Below, piece by piece: positions 52,841 to 61,272 of a DNA stretch of 64,000 nt. Numbering within the stretch: the first letter of the stretch is position 1; the number at the start of each line of letters is the position of its first letter. The translations under genes were made by a program, and so were the position numbers. Source of the stretch: Lactiplantibacillus plajomi. Lineage in GTDB: Bacteria; Bacillota; Bacilli; Lactobacillales; Lactobacillaceae. The DNA lies in NCBI RefSeq assembly GCF_005405405.1, contig NZ_BJDZ01000003.1, positions 1 to 64,000 of the forward strand, read 5' to 3'. Below the pieces are notes generated by a model, which was given only the letters and a program-made list of their open reading frames with translations, did not search any database and was not told the DNA's origin.

Positions 52841-52875
52841 AAAAAACCGGCAAACGGTTCCCCATTTACCGGTTT
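52841..52875 (-). terminator. Terminator of the exporter-TetR operon
   Basis: AACCGGTAAAT pairs with GTTTGCCGGTT around a short loop, then TTTTTT on the minus strand. Confidence 0.75.
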
Positions 52876-52880
52876 AAGGC

Positions 52881-53522
52881 CTATCGCTGAACAAAGCCGT
52901 GTTCGAGAATTTCCATGTAAGCTTTCGCTCGTTCGACGACCCACTGCACGTCGGCCATCGATTGCGCATCGTGGTGCTTCGCCATGTGGGCTTGAAACTC
53001 TGAAAACACCTGGTTATATACACCGACAATCAGGTCCACCACGGTCGCTTCATCCAATTCCGGCCGGAGCGGCATCTGCTTTAAGACGTTGCGAATCATT
53101 TGCCGCGACGTCGCAATCGTTTGATCGTAGAGCGCCCGCATCTGTTTCTGAACGGCCGCGGGTAAGTGCGCACTCTCGCCGTACGCGTTAATCAGTAAAC
53201 GCATTTCGTCTGGATGACTGCGGCCAAAGTCACTTTTATACTTGGTCCCGCGCACGATCATGTCAACTAGGTCGGCGGGAACGTCGTAAATTGCCGGGTC
53301 AATCGTATCAATAATCACTTGGGTCGTGTGCTGGATCGTCGCCACGTATAACCCCTGTTTACTGCCATAGTAGTGGAAAATCAATCCCTTTGAAACGTCC
53401 GCATCCGCGGCAATAACGTCCGTTTTAGCCCCCCGGTAACCGGCCGTGGCAAAAGCGTGACAGGCCGCCTGCATAATTCGGGCCACCTTTTGTGGGTCCT
53501 TTGGAATCTCTTTTTTCGTCAT
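52881..53522 (-). CDS. TetR-family regulator of the ABC exporter
   Basis: 213 residues. N-terminal TetR helix-turn-helix: IMQAACHAFATAGYRGAKTDVIA, then DVSKGLIFHYYGSKQGLY (each read in parts). The C-terminal ligand domain is helical. It starts at ATG 53522 behind GGGGAGG, 16 bases after the permease stop, so it is the last gene of ATPase-permease-tetR. It most likely represses the operon until the exported compound binds. Confidence 0.92.
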   Translation of the reverse strand: MTKKEIPKDPQKVARIMQAACHAFATAGYRGAKTDVIAADADVSKGLIFHYYGSKQGLYVATIQHTTQVIIDTIDPAIYDVPADLVDMIVRGTKYKSDFGRSHPDEMRLLINAYGESAHLPAAVQKQMRALYDQTIATSRQMIRNVLKQMPLRPELDEATVVDLIVGVYNQVFSEFQAHMAKHHDAQSMADVQWVVERAKAYMEILEHGFVQR

Positions 53523-53538
53523 AAGTCGGTCCTCCCCG

Positions 53539-55158
53539 TTACTGCGCCAGGTCGCGGCGTCGGTAACCAATTGCTGCTAATCCTAATAGTAGCACAGTTA
53601 ACCCCAGGCACCACCAACTGACCGACCAATCAATCGCTTTAACTGGGACCCGGTCAACAAAGCCTAGTGGACTTAGGTGCTGGGCCCACTCCGGCAACGT
53701 TAAAAGGGTCCCGAGGTAGACGGCGAAGAAACTGTACCCGAGCCAGCCCCACGCAAGGTAGCGCCACTTAGGTAACCAGCCCACAAGCAGACTGGCAACG
53801 GCAATCATCACCAGCATGGCCGGCAAGTACGCTAACCAGACGTGCCAGTATGACGCCCAGGCTAACGAGTCGTTCATCGTGATGGCACCCATCACCGCCA
53901 TGCCCGCTAACCCCGCTAGTAAAACGGCTGCGCCGGCCAGCGCGCCCCAGCCCGTATAAGCGGCCCAAACGTGCCACCGTGCCGCGGCGGTCGCGCCAAC
54001 TTGATGTAGGTAACCTTTTTGCTCATCACCAACTAGTTTCAGCGTCAACTGAATGGCGGGAATCAACGCAATAATTACCATCACGATGGCAAGGACCGCC
54101 ACAAAATTTTTCACCACTAAGCGGTTAGCCGCCGCCAGTGCCGAAGTCCCCAGCAGTTGCTTGATCATCGGGTTAGTCTTCGCTAGGTCGCCAATCGTGT
54201 TGAACACTGAGCCGTAAGCCGCACCCAGTACAAAGTTCGCCACCAGCCAGGCGACTAGTCCCCCGCGGGCTTGCCGCCAAACTAAACCGACTGGTCCCCG
54301 TAACCACCAGCTCGCGCGTTGGCGGCCCCGGCGCGTCGCAATTACGCCGGCCCCCAGGTCCCGCCGCAAACGAATAACGATGGCAAGAACGGCTAACAGT
54401 AATCCCAACAATAAGTAGGCCCACACCGGCGCCCAGTCATTGGCCTGGTAAGCACTAATTTTTTCAACCCAACCAAACGGGACCCACCACGTTAGCTGCG
54501 GGTCACTAACGTCGGTACTCATTCGCAACACAAATAGCAAGCCTAAAACGGCAAAGCTTAGCCGGCTAGTTCCACCGGCACTGTCCGCTAGTTGCGCCAT
54601 GACGAGCGTCAGCATCCCGAACGCCCAGCCCACCGCAGCCAGACCGAAACCAATCAGCCAGTTACCCGTCGAATCGGCGCCCGGCATCGCCGCCAGTTGC
54701 AGGCCGAGGCCGTAGCCGCACCCTAAAATCAAGTTTAGTCCCGTTAATTCAACAATGGCGGCTAGTAACGGCGCCCCGCGTCCAACCGCGTGGGCGGTCA
54801 CTAATTCGGTTAAGCCGGCGTCTTCGTCATGACGGGTGGCCCGTACGCCGATGATCACGTTCATAATGACCATAAACAACGCCATAAAGACCAACATTTC
54901 GGCTGCAAATACTGCTGCCGTTGTGTACGGTGGCTTAGCCGTCATCGGTCCAAATAGGGCGACCATTGCGGGGGTTTTTAACGTTTTGACGATTTCATTA
55001 AGCGCCCGCTGGCTGCCGTAAATCTGGTCGAACTTGGCGGCCACCGCCGTCATCAAGCCTGCCAATACGACGCACCACAAAACCAGTTGGGTCCAATCGC
55101 GGCGTAAGTTAAGCTTGACCAACGCACTGGTACGTGTAAACCACTTCGTTAACGTCAT
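53539..55158 (-). CDS. ABC exporter permease, polyketide-antibiotic exporter type
   Basis: 539 residues with twelve or so hydrophobic helices in two halves, each beginning with a short charged segment (LVKLNLRRDWTQLVLW and GLVWRQARGGLVAW). This is the layout of the large single-chain permeases annotated as exporters of polyketide antibiotics (COG3559). The start is ATG 55158 behind GGGAAGTGA; a GTG overlapping the upstream stop (GTGA) is an alternative. Partner of the ATPase just upstream. Confidence 0.88.
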   Translation of the reverse strand: MTLTKWFTRTSALVKLNLRRDWTQLVLWCVVLAGLMTAVAAKFDQIYGSQRALNEIVKTLKTPAMVALFGPMTAKPPYTTAAVFAAEMLVFMALFMVIMNVIIGVRATRHDEDAGLTELVTAHAVGRGAPLLAAIVELTGLNLILGCGYGLGLQLAAMPGADSTGNWLIGFGLAAVGWAFGMLTLVMAQLADSAGGTSRLSFAVLGLLFVLRMSTDVSDPQLTWWVPFGWVEKISAYQANDWAPVWAYLLLGLLLAVLAIVIRLRRDLGAGVIATRRGRQRASWWLRGPVGLVWRQARGGLVAWLVANFVLGAAYGSVFNTIGDLAKTNPMIKQLLGTSALAAANRLVVKNFVAVLAIVMVIIALIPAIQLTLKLVGDEQKGYLHQVGATAAARWHVWAAYTGWGALAGAAVLLAGLAGMAVMGAITMNDSLAWASYWHVWLAYLPAMLVMIAVASLLVGWLPKWRYLAWGWLGYSFFAVYLGTLLTLPEWAQHLSPLGFVDRVPVKAIDWSVSWWCLGLTVLLLGLAAIGYRRRDLAQ

Positions 55159-55163
55159 TCGGC

Positions 55164-56078
55164 TCACTTCCCATCTACTGCTTGGTCGGCGCCTTGGTAA
55201 TAGCGCATGAACAAGTCTTCCAACGTCGGCGGCGTAGTTGTCAGTGCCACGAGCCCCTTCTCAGTTAGGAACGCCATAATGGCCGTCAACTGATCCGCGT
55301 CCACCGCAAAGGTCACGTGGTGATCAGTTTCGACGGTTACCCCGTGAACCCCGGCTAGTGCCGCCACGTCCGTAACCGGTGCCGTTGTTTGCACATCAAC
55401 CGTTGTGCGGGTCAGGTGCCGCATGTCGGCCAGGGTACCCGTTTCAACGATGCGCCCCTCACGAATAATGCCAATGCGATCACACATTTTTTCCACCTCG
55501 GATAAGATATGACTCGACAATAACACGCTCTTCCCACGCGCTTTTAATGCAAGTACTTCCGCCTGAAAAGTCTGCTCGTTGAGCGGGTCTAAACCCGAAG
55601 TTGGTTCATCAAAAATGTAAAAGTCGGCGTCCATTGAAAATGCCGCGATTAAGGCCACCTTCTGCCGATTCCCTTTTGAATACGTCCGCGCCTTTTTCCG
55701 CGGATCCAAGCCGAACTTTTTAATCAGCGTCTCCGTTTTGTCGCTATGCCGATCACCATTTAGTCGCAAAAACATATCGATAATTTCGCCACCACTCATA
55801 TTCGGCCACAGGGTGACGTCGCCAGGAACGTAGGCGATGCGGCGATGAATCGCCACGCTATCACGCCAAACATCCTGACCAAAGAGCGTCGCCTGCCCAC
55901 CACTCGCGCGAATTAGCCCTAATAAGATGCGAATTGTCGTTGATTTACCGGCCCCGTTGGGACCAATAAAACCAAAAACTTCGCCGGGGTAAATTTTAAA
56001 ATCCACGTCGGTTAACGCGTGAAATTGACCAAACTTTTTTTGTAAATGGTGCACATTTAATAATGGTGCTTGTGCCAT
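55164..56078 (-). CDS. ABC exporter ATPase
   Basis: 304 residues. Walker A GPNGAGKST, signature YSKGNRQKV in place of LSGGQ (usual for this exporter class), Walker B YIFDEPTSGLDPL, switch His in LLSSHILSEVEK. The C-terminal 80 residues form the small regulatory domain of DrrA/CcmA-type ATPases. Start ATG 56078 with TAGGAG; the open frame begins three codons earlier at a GTG. First gene of the exporter operon; its stop codon overlaps the permease start region. Confidence 0.92.
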   Translation of the reverse strand: MAQAPLLNVHHLQKKFGQFHALTDVDFKIYPGEVFGFIGPNGAGKSTTIRILLGLIRASGGQATLFGQDVWRDSVAIHRRIAYVPGDVTLWPNMSGGEIIDMFLRLNGDRHSDKTETLIKKFGLDPRKKARTYSKGNRQKVALIAAFSMDADFYIFDEPTSGLDPLNEQTFQAEVLALKARGKSVLLSSHILSEVEKMCDRIGIIREGRIVETGTLADMRHLTRTTVDVQTTAPVTDVAALAGVHGVTVETDHHVTFAVDADQLTAIMAFLTEKGLVALTTTPPTLEDLFMRYYQGADQAVDGK

Positions 56079-56174
56079 ACCGCTCACTCCTAACCCGTTT
56101 TATTTGAATTCAGCACTATCATAATCATTGTTGACCAGAAAGTCAATGACTGGCGAGTCAATTCTTGAGTTAAT

Positions 56175-56203
56175 AAAAACACCCGCCATAATCCGGGTGT
56201 TTG
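56175..56203 (-). terminator. Terminator of the SDR gene
   Basis: AACACCCGGAT / ATGGCGGGTGTT stem with TTTTTA on the minus strand. Confidence 0.8.
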
Positions 56204-56226
56204 CTAAGTAATCAAACTTATTCACG

Positions 56227-57021
56227 TTAATAAATCGTCGGGACGAGGCCGCCATCCGCCCGAATGGCCGCACCCGAAAAGCTGCTAGCTAGCGGACTGG
56301 CAACGAAGACCGTCAGCCGGCCGATTTCTTCCGGCCGAATCAGCCGTTGGATTTGCGACAACGGCCGGTGGTGAACCATAAAATCATGTTCCCAGGCTTC
56401 TCGTGGTAACTCGGAATCCGCGTACATCGTGTCTAACATCTGCTGAACCCCTTCCGTTAAGGTCGAACCGGGCATAATCGTGTTAATCGTCACGTGACTA
56501 CCAACAGTTAACTTCGATAAACTCTTCGCCAAGGATAGGTTCATCGTCTTGGTCATTGAATACTGGGGCATTTCCCCAGACGGCATGATGGCTTCTTCGC
56601 TCGCAATAAAAATGATCCGACCAAAATCGTTGGCCAACATCGCGGGTAGGTAGTGCTTGGCTAAGCGGTTACCCGCCAACACGTTAACGTTAAAAAAGTG
56701 TTCCCAGGTGGCATCATCAATCTCGGCGTACGCCATCGGCTTAAAAATTCCCATATTATTAACTAAAATATCAACCGTGGGCACCCGTTCAAACAGCGCG
56801 GTGGCTTGGTCGGGGTCACTAATATCAAACGGTGCGGCTAACGGGGTCGTTGCTGGGTAATCGCTGGCAAGCTGGTCAACGACTGCTTGAACCGTGGTCG
56901 CACTCCGCCCGTTAATCACCACGTCCGCGCCCTCTTGCGCAAAGGCCGTGGCAATGGCGCGGCCGATTCCCTTAGTGGAGCCGGTCACCAATACCCGTTT
57001 ATGGGCTAATTGCATTTCCAT
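56227..57021 (-). CDS. Short-chain dehydrogenase/reductase
   Basis: 264 residues, classical SDR. NAD(P) loop VTGSTKGIGRAIATAF, NNMGIF (the NNAG motif with Met), catalytic Ser in IFIASEEAIMPS-like region and YxxxK in QYSMTKTMN. The C-terminal part (GAAIRADGGLVPTIY) fits the FabG-like group. Substrate unknown. Start is ATG 57021 or, two codons on, ATG 57015; the SD GGAGG lies 12 bases before the first. Single gene with the palindrome TATTTCCCGGGAAATA about 85 bases upstream. Confidence 0.9.
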   Translation of the reverse strand: MEMQLAHKRVLVTGSTKGIGRAIATAFAQEGADVVINGRSATTVQAVVDQLASDYPATTPLAAPFDISDPDQATALFERVPTVDILVNNMGIFKPMAYAEIDDATWEHFFNVNVLAGNRLAKHYLPAMLANDFGRIIFIASEEAIMPSGEMPQYSMTKTMNLSLAKSLSKLTVGSHVTINTIMPGSTLTEGVQQMLDTMYADSELPREAWEHDFMVHHRPLSQIQRLIRPEEIGRLTVFVASPLASSFSGAAIRADGGLVPTIY

Positions 57022-57104
57022 CTCTAATTAAATCCTCCGCTTTCAACGTAATTGAGGCTTAAGTCTACTCGTACCACTGCCAAAAGCCAATTAATTAGTC
57101 CCAG

Positions 57105-57120
57105 TATTTCCCGGGAAATA
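57105..57120. promoter_or_regulatory. Perfect 16-bp palindrome TATTTCCCGGGAAATA
   Basis: Perfect dyad between the SDR start codon and the end of the AP2-domain gene. Its position suits an operator for the SDR gene. The binding protein is unknown. Confidence 0.45.
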
Positions 57121-57124
57121 AAAA

Positions 57125-57158
57125 ATCACCAACTGGGAAAAATTCCCAATCAGTGGTT
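57125..57158 (-). terminator. Terminator of the AP2-domain gene
   Basis: ACCACTGATTGGGAA / TTCCCAGTTGGTGAT stem (imperfect), then TTTTTTATTTC on the minus strand. Confidence 0.8.
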
Positions 57159-57162
57159 AATC

Positions 57163-57654
57163 TTATTCAGCACTTGTTTTTTCGTATTCAGCCAAAACTG
57201 GCATTACGTAATGCTTTTCCGCCTGTTTACGTGCCATGATTGCGTCATCCATGTCCGCAAATTGCTGGTTCAAGACCAGTTTACCGCGGTACATCAACCG
57301 TGCGACCCATTTTTGGGAACAGCGATCAAACGAAACCCCGATCACACCACTGCGGTTCCGGCTATTCGGCTTTAACCGGTTGACCGACGTTCCCTGATAT
57401 AACGGTAAGTTATCACTACGACCCATATTTTTACGGGTCTTTGGATTTTCAAAAATATTTTTACGACTGATATCTGCCCGTAGGCACCCACAACTCTTAG
57501 TGATGCCTTTCCGCAGCCGGTAGCTGTCTACGACGACTTGGCGTCCGCACGTGCATTGACACAACCACCGCGCGTTGCCGTTTGGTGCACTTTCAGCCCG
57601 TTCCACTACTGTTAGACGGCTGAACGTTTCACCCGTTAAATCTTTTAGTCGCAT
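57163..57654 (-). CDS. Zinc-finger plus AP2-like DNA-binding protein
   Basis: 163 residues. N-terminal part has a Cys cluster CQCTCG with SCGC about 29 residues later, a likely zinc site (about 33-65). The C-terminal part (about 105-155) reads SGVIGVSFDRCSQKWVARLMYRGK, seen in parts, an AP2/ERF-like three-stranded fold. This combination is common in phage and homing-endonuclease-associated proteins, but no nuclease (HNH) motif is visible here. It may be a leftover of a mobile element or a domesticated DNA-binding protein. Start ATG 57654 with GAGGTG. Confidence 0.75.
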   Translation of the reverse strand: MRLKDLTGETFSRLTVVERAESAPNGNARWLCQCTCGRQVVVDSYRLRKGITKSCGCLRADISRKNIFENPKTRKNMGRSDNLPLYQGTSVNRLKPNSRNRSGVIGVSFDRCSQKWVARLMYRGKLVLNQQFADMDDAIMARKQAEKHYVMPVLAEYEKTSAE

Positions 57655-57892
57655 CAAATCACCTCGTTAATTTTTTGCTAATTCGTTTTTATCGAACGTG
57701 TAATTATAAAATAAACTGATTTTGTGAAAATAATGTGACGAATACTAAAATATTCATTACATTATTTATTTACTTTTTAATAAATAAAAATAACGGCTCA
57801 ACACACCGCACATTCCAGCTTTAGTAACCATTTTTAGAATACTACTATTTCTATATGTTGTCATTTATTATTATTTATTTTATAAAAAACGC

Positions 57893-57928
57893 AAAAAAAT
57901 CCGTCGGCAGCGTTCCTGTCGACGGATT
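57893..57928 (-). terminator. Terminator of the DUF2812 gene
   Basis: AATCCGTCG / CGACGGATT stem with seven T on the minus strand, next to the stop codon. The 230 bases between it and the AP2 gene are AT-rich and show nothing else. Confidence 0.85.
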
Positions 57929-57930
57929 AT

Positions 57931-58719
57931 CTACATAAAACCAATTGGTCCCAAGCCCAAAAAGCTGAGTACCGAAATCTCCACATCCGGGCCCACGACC
58001 GGGCGTAACGCCTGCTTGATTTCCGCTAAACTAGCCAACGTCCGTACGTCGTACCAATAAACGTTCTTGCCATGACCGACGAGTGTCCATTCACCCAGAT
58101 CTTTTACCCGTTCAACGTCTAACTCCTGGGTCATGTGGCTCAAAAAGACGTGCTGGGTCGGTTTCCAAGCATCTTGATATTGCTGGGTCTGCAACCGTAA
58201 CCGGACAACTTGGCGGTGCGCCCGTAACGCAACCAACAGTGGGCACAAACTGATTGCTAACCACAGTGCAATCGTCCAATCCAAAGCCGGTTCCACCAAA
58301 ATCCCTTTAAATCCCAGCGTTGCCACAATTGCTAGCCCACCAATAAAGAAAATGTTCATCAAGTTCAATTGGTGGGCGCGCAACGCCAACGCAACTTTCA
58401 GTTGGAGGGTCGCGTCACCATTATCAACCTTCCCCTTAATTAAGTGGGTGGCCTTAGCCGCTGCTGAATACAATACCACGACGTCCGGTTCGTTAATCGG
58501 GCACGTCACGAGCACTTCAAACGGTCCGCGCGCCGAACCAGGGGGCACCGCGAGCTTACTCGGAACGTACTCACTAAAAATCTGCAACTTGGCGGTCGTC
58601 TTAGCAAACCGGTACCAGTTGCCGTGAATTGCCGTGAGTTTCCACCCGTGTTGCGCGCGCCGATTCAGCCAGCGGCGCTCACTCGCTGAACCCTTGACCG
58701 ATACCCGGTATCGCCACAT
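57931..58719 (-). CDS. DUF2812 membrane protein
   Basis: 262 residues. The N-terminal domain carries the DUF2812 pattern (RWLNRRAQHGWKL, then WYRFAKTT). Two membrane helices lie at about 120-140 and 150-170. A cytoplasmic C-terminal domain follows. Such proteins usually accompany a PadR-type regulator, as here (gene upstream, 29 bases). Function unknown. I start at ATG 58719 behind GGGGGGAGTG; the frame opens three codons earlier at a GTG. Confidence 0.8.
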   Translation of the reverse strand: MWRYRVSVKGSASERRWLNRRAQHGWKLTAIHGNWYRFAKTTAKLQIFSEYVPSKLAVPPGSARGPFEVLVTCPINEPDVVVLYSAAAKATHLIKGKVDNGDATLQLKVALALRAHQLNLMNIFFIGGLAIVATLGFKGILVEPALDWTIALWLAISLCPLLVALRAHRQVVRLRLQTQQYQDAWKPTQHVFLSHMTQELDVERVKDLGEWTLVGHGKNVYWYDVRTLASLAEIKQALRPVVGPDVEISVLSFLGLGPIGFM

Positions 58720-58748
58720 GCTGATCACTCCCCCCTAATAACGACTGG

Positions 58749-59081
58749 CTACAATACTTGTTCGTCCGTGCAAATCTGATGTAGTAACGCTAAGCGTCGG
58801 CACTCGGCAGCCAAGACCGCTTCGCCACTTCCAGTGATTTCATAAGTATGCTGATCATCCGCGTCGACGTGTTCCGTAATCAGATAATCATGCGTCATTG
58901 CGTGTAAGTTAGTAAATAACGTGCCCAGGCCCAGCTGAAGTTGCCCGTGCGTCAGCGTCGCGATTTTTTCAGGTAAATCGCCACTTTTGACCGGCTGGCG
59001 CACACTCATCAACGTCAAAAAGGCCGCTTCGGTCATAGGCTCATACTTATCGATTAGCCGTTGGTAAAACTGCTCCGCCAT
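58749..59081 (-). CDS. PadR-family regulator
   Basis: 110 residues. The winged-helix pattern is TEAAFLTLMSVRQPVKSGDL, then LTHGQLQLGLGTLFTNLHAM (the region that reads GxxYPxLxRL in PadR proteins) and DQHTYEITGSGEAVL in the wing. It precedes a DUF2812 gene, the usual partner, and probably represses this pair. SD GGAGG before ATG 59081. Confidence 0.85.
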   Translation of the reverse strand: MAEQFYQRLIDKYEPMTEAAFLTLMSVRQPVKSGDLPEKIATLTHGQLQLGLGTLFTNLHAMTHDYLITEHVDADDQHTYEITGSGEAVLAAECRRLALLHQICTDEQVL

Positions 59082-59295
59082 GCTTACCCCTCCAATTTAA
59101 AAGCGCTTACATTATTAATTTAATTATGGCGCTTTCACCAGGGGAATGCAACTTTCCACGCATCCGCCTCAGCAGCGCGCAACCGCCCTAACTTTGATTA
59201 ATTCAGCAAACTTGTAGCGCCTATTAATACCCCCGGTCACTACCCCGCGGGTATAATGATATCGTCCACACTAAACGTTTAGGGGGAGTGGCAAC

Positions 59296-59568
59296 ATGGA
59301 AGTTCATACAACTAGTTTAGATCAACAATCGGTCATCTTTTCGGCGGCAATCAAGGCCTTAGCCGGCGTCAAACCCGAAGTCGACGTTGATTTTTCAAAG
59401 GTTTCCAATCAGGAGGAGGCCCGCATCTTAGCGCAGGCCGCGGTGACGCAGTTCACACCGATTTTTCGGAAGCTGTTGGAACAGGGGTACGAAAAGGCCA
59501 TCTCAAAGGGGCAGTTAGCGGAATGGGGCGCCTACTACCTCGCACATAAAGTTCATGACAAATCGTAG
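59296..59568 (+). CDS. 90-aa protein of unknown function
   Basis: Soluble, mainly helical, with the stretch PEVDVDFSKVSNQEEARILAQ read in parts. No family recognised. SD AGGGGGAG nine bases before the ATG and an extended -10 box (GGGTATAAT, 59249-59257) 40 bases upstream support expression. It lies just before the parS site and has its own terminator. Confidence 0.65.
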   Translation: MEVHTTSLDQQSVIFSAAIKALAGVKPEVDVDFSKVSNQEEARILAQAAVTQFTPIFRKLLEQGYEKAISKGQLAEWGAYYLAHKVHDKS

Positions 59569-59589
59569 TCTAATCACCTATTCAACACG

Positions 59590-59625
59590 AAAGGGACTGC
59601 CGGCGAAATACCGGCAGTCCCTTTT
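59590..59625. terminator. Terminator after the 90-aa gene
   Basis: AAAGGGACTGCCGG / CCGGCAGTCCCTTTT stem, usable in both directions. Confidence 0.9.
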
Positions 59626-59640
59626 GGTCGCACACGTCAT

Positions 59641-59656
59641 TGTTTCACGTGAAACA
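59641..59656. other. parS site (ParB/Spo0J binding site)
   Basis: TGTTTCACGTGAAACA is a perfect match to the parS consensus and a perfect palindrome. It lies in the intergenic gap between two converging genes. ParB loads here, spreads and recruits SMC for origin segregation. parS sites cluster around oriC in Firmicutes, so the window is likely origin-proximal. Confidence 0.95.
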
Positions 59657-59659
59657 TCC

Positions 59660-61168
59660 CTAATGTTCCATTAACCACTGAAACTGTTGCAACGCGGCCC
59701 GGTGGTCACCGGTGTACTGGTGTGCCACGTAGTAGTAGGCCAACGTTTCGTGAACTTGGGCTTGTTGTTGCGGTGTTAGTTGGTAATACTGGTCAAACCG
59801 CTGTTGAAATTCAGTTAACGACGCGCTGGCCGGCTGCTCCCGCTGACAAAACGTCCGGAGTTCCCGTTGCCGCACTTGCCGGCGCTGAACCGGCTGTAAG
59901 TTTGGCCGGGTACGTAACCTGGTCAGTAACTCGCTTTGCAGCGGTTGAGCGGCGTTAGCCGTCACCCACTTAACCGGATTACCACTCGCAGCTGCGGCGC
60001 TTAACCACTCGGCGGATAGTCCGTCCGCCCAGCGAGTTGCTAACAACCGCTGCCAATCCGCCCGTTGATCAGTGGACTGGTGGTAAGTCCAGCCCCAACA
60101 ACTATTATAAAGGTCGTCGTAAAAGCGGGTCGTCTGGCGATAATCCAAGTCGCGCGTAATTTGGTTTAAATCGTTCACAAACTGGCGGTCGAGCATTGCC
60201 AAGCGCTTTACTTGAATCTGTCCGATCTGGCGGTACTCCGTGACGATCTGACCGAACTGGTAGCCGTTCACTAACGGCCGGGTCGTGTGCGGGGCACGTA
60301 CTTTGGCGAACGCTTGCTTGGCTTGCTCACGCTGCGGCCGGGTCACGATGATGGCCGCCAAGCGTTGCAAATACGTTCGGTAAGGCTGACTATGTTGAAA
60401 GGCGTGGGCGGCACTCGCCGCGCGCGCCTTGGCCGTCCCGCGTTGCTGTTGCTGCTCGCGCTCCCGTTGTTCAACAACTTGGCGTTGCTGGTCCTGCCGG
60501 CGCTGGTCATTTAAGGCCGCCAATTGCTGATACCGTTGTTCAGCCGGTCGTAACGTGGTTAACGGTAACACCGCCGCGCGCCGTTTTAAGTAACTCGTAA
60601 CCGTCGCCGTCGTCGTTTGCCGCAACACGGTCGCTTGTGGCCGGTAGTCGGCACCGAGGTCCGGTAGCCACGGCTGTGCGAACATGATGGTTGGCACGGT
60701 CGGTAGTTGCGCCGTTAGCGTTTGATATTGTTGAACGGCCTGTACATTGTCTTCCGTCGTAATCACCATCAGGTAGCGGGTCTCCGCGTTCATAAACTTC
60801 TTAACGCATTCCGATCCCACGATCAGTTGGCGGTGATCGTACTTATCCTGAACGTGGTATTCGTAACGCACCGGTTTATGACATAGTTGGCAGTGCCGCC
60901 ACCGTTGCCGGCTGGCACTCGGATTGATCACAAACGGCTCGCTAGCGAGTAACTGCCACTCGTGACTGCAGGCCGCCAACCAGTTGGCGTGCTCCTGAAT
61001 AATCAAATTACGCACGGTGCTTTTTAAAAAAGCGCTGTCCGCCTTGATCGTCACGTGCTCACGCAATAGTTGACTAATTTGTTGTAAGGTACTTTGTCGG
61101 CGCGTCCGCTCGCTCATCAGAAAAAAGCGGTTTTCAGCGGGCGTGACCAGGGTCGTTGTGGTAGCCAC
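59660..61168 (-). CDS. Zinc-ribbon-containing protein of unknown function
   Basis: 502 residues, soluble, rich in Gln and Arg. About residues 85-125 hold a zinc-ribbon-like motif: CQLCHKPV, then VGSECVKKF. A basic, Gln-rich coiled coil lies at about 215-260. No catalytic motif seen and no family name recognised; similar CxxC...GSxC ribbons occur in phage and plasmid proteins of unknown role. Start is GTG 61168 behind GGAGGGGG. It ends four bases from parS. Confidence 0.75.
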   Translation of the reverse strand: MATTTTLVTPAENRFFLMSERTRRQSTLQQISQLLREHVTIKADSAFLKSTVRNLIIQEHANWLAACSHEWQLLASEPFVINPSASRQRWRHCQLCHKPVRYEYHVQDKYDHRQLIVGSECVKKFMNAETRYLMVITTEDNVQAVQQYQTLTAQLPTVPTIMFAQPWLPDLGADYRPQATVLRQTTTATVTSYLKRRAAVLPLTTLRPAEQRYQQLAALNDQRRQDQQRQVVEQREREQQQQRGTAKARAASAAHAFQHSQPYRTYLQRLAAIIVTRPQREQAKQAFAKVRAPHTTRPLVNGYQFGQIVTEYRQIGQIQVKRLAMLDRQFVNDLNQITRDLDYRQTTRFYDDLYNSCWGWTYHQSTDQRADWQRLLATRWADGLSAEWLSAAAASGNPVKWVTANAAQPLQSELLTRLRTRPNLQPVQRRQVRQRELRTFCQREQPASASLTEFQQRFDQYYQLTPQQQAQVHETLAYYYVAHQYTGDHRAALQQFQWLMEH

Positions 61169-61221
61169 CAGACCCCCTCCTCTCTCAAAAAAACTGCCTT
61201 ATTAGCATACCACACGCGCGC

Positions 61222-61259
61222 CAAAAAGCGCCCCGCAAAGGTTGCTCGCGGGGCGCTCC
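61222..61259 (-). terminator. Terminator of the oleate hydratase gene
   Basis: AGCGCCCCGC / GCGGGGCGCT stem with TTTTTGG on the minus strand. Confidence 0.9.
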
Positions 61260-61272
61260 TAACTAATTTCAA

